Positions 48,701 through 57,700 of a DNA stretch of 64,000 nt are shown here, piece after piece. The DNA comes from Symsagittifera roscoffensis (lineage: Eukaryota; Xenacoelomorpha; Acoela; Convolutidae), in contig NC_087070.1 in the NCBI RefSeq assembly GCF_963678635.1, positions 13,488,539-13,552,538 on the forward strand. Reading direction: 5' to 3'. The position numbers and the translations under genes are program-made. The stretch's first letter is position 1. Every line of letters starts with the position of its first letter. The notes under the pieces are model-generated. The model saw nothing but the letters and a program-made list of their open reading frames with translations, did no database searches and was not told the DNA's origin.

Positions 48701-51700
48701 CTATATAATATCAAACGTATCAATGGTTTTTATGATTATTTGTCACTTTTTGTTTGATTATTTGTTTTTATGATCATTTGTCACTTTTAAATGATAATTG
48801 AAATGCGTTTAAAATGATTATGATTGTAAATACTGTTGTAAGTATATGAGTAACGGACACTTAAGTATTGAACATCCCTGGGCTCAAATATCTGCCCATG
48901 AAAACAGGTCCGCTTGAAGAGGCAGAGAAGAAATGGAACGCGAGTGGTCGATCCTCCGAAGCATCCGAGCACCGAAGCCTCTCTTCGGGCAAGAGTTCCC
49001 TCAAGCAAGGCTCGTCCGCAACGGAGTCTGGCGGAAACCGAAAAGAGGCCAAAAACGTCCAAATAAACGAAAGAGCTGAACATGTTTGTATAATTTGTTG
49101 TCATTTCTACGATTTCCTGAATATTGTTTAATTTAGACCCCCCATTGTAAAATGGGGAAAGCGTTACAAGGAACAATATTCGTATGCGCTTAACCGATGA
49201 ATGTATTTTTTTGTTTGAATGGAACTTTTCGGATGGGAGATTGTCAACGGGATTGGTTCTTCCGGGTCTATGTCATAAATACCTCAAACATCCGAACTGA
49301 AATAATAATTATTTAATTAAAATCTTATTTCAATTTCAAACACAAGACATATTCGAAATACCCGACTCCAACTTAGCCGATAGCAAATTATGATGTTACC
49401 GGTTATTAGAAAATCTACGTACAAAAGTGTTTAGTTGATATTACTGTTGAATACAGAGCTAATTTAAAACATCCGAACAAAATTTGAAATTTGAAACGCG
49501 TTTTTCTCAAAAAAGGGTTAATTTCATTACGAGGCCAAACTGTGTATTTTTTGAATTGTTAGCGGACTCCGCAACACGCTAAAAACAGAATTTTTGCGCA
49601 ATCCGCAACATTACTAATTGTCTTTGATCTTTTTTGTTGTTTTGGAATGGCTCCAAAAACAGGCAACTTTGCGGAATCCGCAAAAAAATTTGTGGAAATT
49701 GCAACAAAATTTGCCAAATCTGGATCAGTTTGTGGAATCTACAAACAGATAAAAGTACATGTGTTTATTAAGTTTAAGCTGTCGTGGAATCCTTAATTGA
49801 CCGTTTTTTTGGCTTTTTTTTAGTTATTCAAGAATTACCCTACAACTACCAAGTTAATTGTTGAGAAAGTCAAAATCGTTATATCAAAAGAAGCCTTTTA
49901 CACAGCTCAACAACTTTCTAGACAGATAAAACTTTCTAAAGTTTGTGTAAAACCTTTGGCATTTTTAAGCAAAGATTTCTTGTACAGTAAAGTTGACTTT
50001 TTTGGTTATCGACCTTAGATATTTTCTTTTATACAAATTTTTGAAAATTCCATTATTCTAGAACATTGTTGGGCGGTGTAAGAGACTCCTTTTGAGATAG
50101 TTTTCAAATCAGTTAACTTGATAGTTTTAGCGTAATTATTGCTTAATTTAAATGCCAAGATCACCAATTTTTGGGGTACAAGTTTGGTTGAGAATTAAAA
50201 CAAAATGCTTCATATTAAACCCGAGTGAAAATGTAGGAAATTTTCGTTCTCCTCATTTTTTGTATCATTTGATCCAATTTGATAAAAAACGCGATTGATT
50301 TTTCTATTTTGAACCAAGTTGAGAAAAACGCGTTTCAATTTTCTAAAGTTGTTCGTTCTGTCTGGTTAAATTAAATCAGCACTGTAACAAAAAAAAGAAT
50401 TGGCGTTACTCGCGAAAAGTTTCAGCCCATTTTGTTTTGAATGCTTTTTTGCTCCTGAATGTGAGGAATGTAATTTTGTAATTCTTTTTTTGTATATTTG
50501 TCCCCAGCCTATTTCCTACTTACAAAATTGAAAAAAATGGATATGATTTCTTGTCGTACTTTGGAATAATGCTAATAGAATTCTTCTTTTTCATTCAACT
50601 TCAACTCTTTTACTTCAATTAGGTAAGTACTCATCAACTGATGCTTGATTTTTGCTCAATGGTTACTTTAAATGATACATTTTTATATTCTTCAACTTTT
50701 TTAAGCTCAAATAGAAGCACTTTCAAAAAAATTTTCCATGTTAACAAAAGAACTATTAGTTTAAAGTTCAACAAATATCTCATTTTCTGAGCGCAAGAAA
50801 AATTTAGTTACGTTGCTTTTAGGGGCCCTCAACCGACGCAAAAATCGATGAAATTTGTCGAAAATGCACTTTTGACTCTTGCGGGATAATTGTAACCCGC
50901 ACTGTCAAACTTGAGACTGAAATCGATTTCAATCAGTTTTTAAACAAATTTTATACAGTATAGAAATAGATAGCCCATTTAGATACGCAAATAGATTCAG
51001 ACTGGGCTAACTGAGTTTTTACAGTAGAAAAAAAAACTTTTTTATTTGATAAAAATGGGCTTTTGCAAGATAGTGCAATGTATTGAAGTTCATCAAAGCT
51101 TCAACAAAAATTAGTTAATGTAACTTGAGATCTTTTTTATACTCAAGAAAATCAAGAAGAATTTTGCAAATTTAGGCACTTCCGCGATATGAAAAAGAAA
51201 AATATGCAAAATTTCTTCAAATGCCATTCTCTTTAACGCCGTTTTAAGCGCAACTATGATATTTAATTAACATATTATCAAAACGCTCTTTACAAAACAG
51301 CTATTTTTTGGTGCAGAAAATTTTTATAATAATACGTCAACGCAAAACTCAAATGAAAGAAAAAGTACTTTGAAATTTTTTCCAATTTTTTCTTTTGTTT
51401 GATAACCGAGAGCATTTGAATATAACATTTATAAAATTTGTCTAAATTAGGTACACAAAAAATGAAGAAAAATTTTTATAAATTGATTAAAACTCATTCT
51501 TAAAGCTACATTTTCGGATCCAACTAAATTGATTTTATATCGATGCAAATCAATTTTTTAGGCCTTTGCTACATTATATGTGTGAAATCCATTTTTTGTT
51601 AGTAAGGTAGCCACCTCATGGAAATGAAGTGCAAAGTCAAGTTAGATAGTTTTTTTCCACTTTTCTGCCAACTTCAAATAACTATGAACCATGACTTGCA

Positions 51701-54700
51701 CACAATCGATTTTTCATGTAAGAAATATCAAGTCTTTTAGTTTGGCCATTTAAGAGTAGAAGCGTAACAACAGATAAAACGAACAACAGACACTCAACAG
51801 ATTTATAATAGTCAACGAGATATTGACAATTGAAAGTCATAATTAGGATGCTATAATGCTCGCAAAAACTTATTAACTTGTGTTTTTTGTGATATTTTAA
51901 GTGGAATTTGTGAACTCAAAGCTTCAGAACCATATGTTTCTGTAGATATAACAGAAAGTGTTTGTATTCTGTTCCGTGTTCTTTTTCATCAGGTCGTGAC
52001 AGATACCCTGGCGCCTCTGATTGACCCGGACGAGGTGGTGAACGAGATAGAGATCCTGGACAGCTCCTCCAGCGACTCCGACCTCAGTTTCGACGATGAC
52101 GACGACCAGGATGACTCGAAGGACTTGAGCTGCTGCGAGAGGTTCCGGAAGTCCAAGTTCTTCTGTCTCGTCCAGTGCTGCTTCGGATGGACAGGTGCGT
52201 GAGGGGGGGGGGGGGTGTTGGTCGCTGTTTTTGCTGCCAAACAGAATAAATGTGACTGAAAACGCTGAAAGTAGCTTTGCTCATAATTTATGCATTAATT
52301 GGTAATAGAGAAGTTAAAATAAAGATGAAAAACAGAAACAGCTCACTTTCCTTTTTTAAATAGAATCAAAATGTTGAAACTGTATTGGTGTCAAGCATGA
52401 TTGATGCATAACTGCCGAAAAGGGCAGAAAAACTTTGCAAACCTTTTTAGGCAATCAATCGAACATAAAAGTAGTTTCTGTGCTTTGGTTTCCTTCAGCT
52501 CTCTTACATTTCCTCCTGTTTATGGCTAATTTGAATTGGTAAGTCAATCCAACTCATTGAGATGTTTCCAGGTGACTTTCGTTGTTCAGTTTAGAGTGGG
52601 TGGAAATAGTTGGATTGGTTGTTGTGCTTCAGAGAAGAAGCGTAAGAAGCAGCCGTTCATGTTGCCGGCCTCCTTCGTGTATATAGACTGGCTGCTGGCC
52701 ATCACCATCATGCTAGCATGCACTGCGCTCATCTCCATGTACGCGGCCATGATCGCATTCCAGGGGGGCAGTGCCCTCATCTCCAAGTGGGTCGTCACCA
52801 TGATAGTGTCCATGTTCATGTCCATTTTCATGATACAGCCATTCAAGGTAACGATACCATATATTTTTATTTATTTATCCACGAGGGATAGGACCAACAT
52901 ACGAGCTGTACAGCTCATCACGGCGAACCGCTGTTGTGCCCCTGCTTAAGAACTACATGCAATTTTTTTTTGGTTATTTTTCTGGGCTGGGTAATGTTGC
53001 CTCACCCTCAAGCAACGAGCACGGATCATGGTGGGCCTCGAACATCCGACCTTTCGATTGAGAGGCGGAGACGTAACCACTTCACCACTGCTCCCCATAT
53101 ACACTCAGTATAGTAAAAAAAAAACAGTAGCACAAATGATACTGTTCGTGGATACTAATTTGCTGCACTCGTTGAGTTCTCTGAGAAAGATTTAAACTTA
53201 TTATTCTTTTTCATTCTGTCCCACAAAAGTTTTTGTTTGTTTGAATTATGAATTTTTACAGTTCATGGTGGCATGTAACAGTTATGAAACTTTTTCAATG
53301 TTTTTGTACGATAGATTTTTGATTCACTGTATTTGATAGCCTTTAACTTAAGAAGTTTACATTTTTATCAACTTGAAGAGCATCATATTGATGAAATAGA
53401 TTAAAATCTTGACACAAAATCACATAATTTAGAAAATGAGGATGATATTGAAATCGTTTTCTCTCAAATAATGCGTTTCGATTGTTGTTACTGGGGTTCG
53501 AACTCTGTGTTCGAACTTTATGTCCAACGCGGTGACCACTCGGGCGTAATATCTTGGAAGCTGTGATCATCAAAAACGAATGGCTAAAAATGATTCGCAA
53601 AAAATTTTTAAGAAATCAACGAGAAAACGTCAAGTGTTTGATCGGCATGCCACTCTTGGGATTTATATTTGGTCTCTTTAACTGTCATAACTCTTAGCCC
53701 ATCAACAGAAACAATAAAACTCAAGTTTTCCTTTGTTATTTTTTGAGAGCGGCAAACAATTTTTTTTGGAAAACAGTTGTGTTATCAGCTTTTCATCTCA
53801 TTTTCAAAAACTTTCTGCAACCACTGGGGTTTGAACGCAGGAGGAATTTAGACCATTAGAACCTACGTCAAACGCCTTAACCACTCGGCCGTAGTAGCTT
53901 GCTTTAATAGCTTAACAAAACACGATTTCAGAAAAGCAAGAAGATTCGCAAAAGAAACTCTTCTAAGTATTTGATCGGCATGCCACTATTGGGATATATA
54001 AAAATTACTTGATCTCTTTAACTGTCATAACTCTTAGCCCATCAATAGAAACAATGCAACTCGAAATTTTTTTCGATATTTTTAAAGAGGGGCAAGCAAT
54101 TTTTTTGGAAAAACAGTTCTGAAACTGAACGAAAAGGAAAATTATTAATAGTTTTGAGTTATGAGCTTTTGTAATCTCATTTCCAAAAATTTTATGCTAC
54201 CACTGGGGTTCGAACCCAGGAGAACTTCTGTCCATTGGAACTTAAGTCCAACGCCTTAACCACTCGGCCATAGTAGCTTGCTTTCATTGCTTAACAAAAT
54301 ATGATTGCAGAAAAGCAAGAAGATTCGCAAAAATGTTTTTAGAAAATCTTCTCAGTAATTGATCGGCATGTCACTATTGGAATATATAAAAATTACTTGA
54401 TCTCTTTAACTGTCATAACTCTTAGCCCATCAATAGAAACAATACAACTCGAATTTTTTTCGATATTTTTAGAGAGGGGCAAGCAATTTTTTTTTGGAAA
54501 AACAGTTCTGAAACTGAACGAAAAGGAAAATTGTTAAATGTTTTGTGTTATGAGCGTTTGTAATCTCTTTTCCAAAAAGTTTCTGCTACCACTGGGGTTC
54601 GAACCCAGTAGGACTTTTGTCCATTGGAACTTAAGTCCAACGCCTTAACCACTCGGCCATAGTAGCTTGACTGGATCAGCGGAATGAACGGAGTCGTGTG

Positions 54701-57700
54701 TAATATTAATTTATGCATATGGATTCAATTGATTCATCCGTCATCGATAACAAACACAAACTAGACACACTTCACTTGTTTTTGGAGAGATTCCTGGATA
54801 TTGCGACTGCGTTTTGATGTTGTTGATAAATGTTAATTGAAATATAGCGCAAGATGATTCATACGAATCGGCTCAATTGGCAATTTTCAAACACCTAAAA
54901 AAATAGTCGCAAACACTTTTTTTTTAATTTTGAGCTGTAAAGTTTTCAGATGTTCTTTAATGCCAAAAAATGGCTATTTAAAAGTCAAAATGGAAAAGTC
55001 ACAAATAATCCTGATGAAAATTGGGATTTAGAAATGATAATGAAGAGCTGATTTAGATCTTCCTGTTGGCCGTCCTTTTCTCCCTCCTTTGTCAGAAGAG
55101 AGCGAAGAAGCGGAACAGCGACACGGAAGTGCTCGAAATGATAGACAATGAGAACGACACTGAGCAGCAGCAACTACCAGACTACGACAAGGCAAGGGCT
55201 CAACTTCAAAATTATAATTCATGCTAAATACTCTTGGCAATTTTGGTCAGATTCAGTAGGTGATTGTCTCAAAACAGGGGATGACTTAAGTTAAACAATT
55301 TTTGAGCTTTTTTCTTGTGTTCAAAAGCTTAAAACGAGTAGCTTAAAACTTCAAAAGCTTCAAAAGCTTTGTTTTAAGACAAGTGCATATTAAAAATCAT
55401 AATGAAAAATCCTTTTTGATCTTTACAGGGGTAGATCAAGGATTTTCTTGAGCGTGGGGGGCGGATTTACAAAAAAATTTCGAAAGTTTTGTCGACCTTT
55501 TTTTATGTCGACCAAATTGATTTTCTGAGCTCTCCTAAATCACTATAAATAATCAATTTTTCTGCGCCGCAGGCAAGGTTTTGAAAAACAGGCCAAAAAA
55601 GGCGTTTTTAGGCACTTTTTGGAAAATATTGACCAAAAAATCCCTTTTTTTCGGCTCCCCCCCCCCTCAACAATTAGTTTATTGGCGCCGAAAGCGCCAC
55701 CTTTTGGTCCCCCTTCCCCTAAATCCGCTACTGGATCTTTATGATTTCGATCATCTACATCAAAAAAACGGTTTAATTGAAATTTTGGGGTTCAATCGAA
55801 CAACAACAAAATTCTAGATTCTGAGTTTCCAATTTGCTCCCAACTGGCACCTGAAAACAGTCTTGTAGCATTACGGTGACCATTCTAATTGACGCCACCA
55901 AAAGTGCACATTTATAACAAACAATTTCTGCAATGTGCTTGATTCGTAAACGAATTTATAATGATTATGATTATTATTATGATTATTATTATTATGATTA
56001 AGATTATTATTATGATTATGATTATTTTTATGATTATTATATTACTATTATGATTATAATTATTATGATTATTATGATTATGATTATGATTATTATTATT
56101 ATGATTCATATTATGATTATGATTAAAATTATTATTATTATTATGATTATGATTATTATGATTATTATGATTATTATGATTATTAATAACACTATTATGA
56201 TTATTGAAATGATTGTTAGTTTTATTATTATGATTATTATTGTCATTATTATTATTATTGTGATTATTAATATTATGATTATTATGACTATTATGATTAT
56301 TATTATGATTATTTTTATGATTATTATGATTATTTTTATGATTATTGTGATTATAATTGTTAATATTAATATTATTTTTATGATTATTATGATTATTATT
56401 TTGATTATGATTATGATTATTATGATTAGTATTATGATTATGATTAATATGATTATGATTAATATGATTTTTATTTTTATTATTATGACTACTATGATTA
56501 TGATCATTATTATTAAAGTTATTATATTATTATTTTTATTATGATTACTATTTTGAATTTTTTTATGATTATTAATTTTATTATTATGATTAGTATTATG
56601 ATTATGATTATGATTATTATCATTATTATGATTATTATTATGATTATGATTATTATTAAGTTTTGCGACTTCAAATGAACAGTTTTTGGTGAGCTAACTC
56701 GGTTCATTTATATGCCCTTGGCATTAAATCAGGGGCTGATTTAGGGGGGGGGGGGGCGGACGCCCCTCCCCCTAATGGATTGGAACCCCTGCCAACCCAA
56801 AGGGTCCCCCATTTGGTACTTTTTAAGAAATCCATTTTTGGCCGACCCACCCTAAAATTTTTCTAAAGGCGCCTTTGGCGCCAATATATACTAATTTTGA
56901 GGGGGAGCGCGCGCCAAAAAAAAAACGCGTTTTTTTTTGTCAAAATTTTCCAAAAAGTGCCCAAAAACGGCTTTTTTGACCTGTTTTTTCAAAAAATTGT
57001 CTGCTGTGCAGAAAATTTGGCCAAAACAGGGTCTTTTTACTGCTTTGGGAGAGCTCGGAAAATCAATCTGATCGACCTAAAAAAAAACGTCGTCAAAATT
57101 TTCGAAATTTTTTTGAAAATCCGCTCCCCCTCGAGAAAATCCTAGATCCGCCCCTGCATTAAATAAAAATAGTTTATCCTGGCAAGAACATCAATTTAGA
57201 GTTGAATTTGTTATTTTTGACTATTGATACTTGTTGAAAAAACTGCAGGGTTTGACGGCCGAAAATCGATCTTGTTACTGAAGAGCAGCAAATGATTGAT
57301 AATAAAATTGAAATTAGATGGTCTAAATTGATTCAGGGGGAGAGGCGTCATTTATTTCCGCCACATTTCTTCCCAGTATCGCTTTCTGGTTGATCCGATG
57401 CCGATTTATTGAGAAAGCAAACAAGTTGAGAAACTTAAGTTTGTTGTTCAAGAAAAGAAAAGAAAAGAAAAGAAAGGGCGCTGATGCTGCAAAAGTGGCA
57501 GTCTTCTTTTTCACATCCATCGGCATCAAGAATATGTTCAGGGCCAAAGATTTGAAAAAAAAAGATTCCTTGGAGCCACAGATCTTCTGGGTACCAAAAA
57601 TGTGTAGATACTTTTTTTGGGGCCTGTTCAGACTTGAACATGTTTGTTGTGCAGGACCAGCACTTGTACGCGGGTGACGAGGTGGGGGATCTGATTGTGG

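Larger units (their letters stand above)
53486..54670. repeat. Tandem tRNA array B
   Basis: Four copies about 330-390 bp apart with spacers related to array A (GATCGGCATGCCACT, AACTCTTAGCCCATCAA). It lies in a different intron of the same host gene, 39 kb from array A. Confidence 0.82.

Noticed and set aside
48787..49176. 129-codon minus-strand frame
   Set aside because: Mirror of the Ser/Lys-rich plus-strand segment; no domain, and the plus strand has phase-matching splice sites.
56050..56544. 164-codon Ile/Met frame and its minus-strand counterpart
   Set aside because: Produced by the ATT/ATG satellite.
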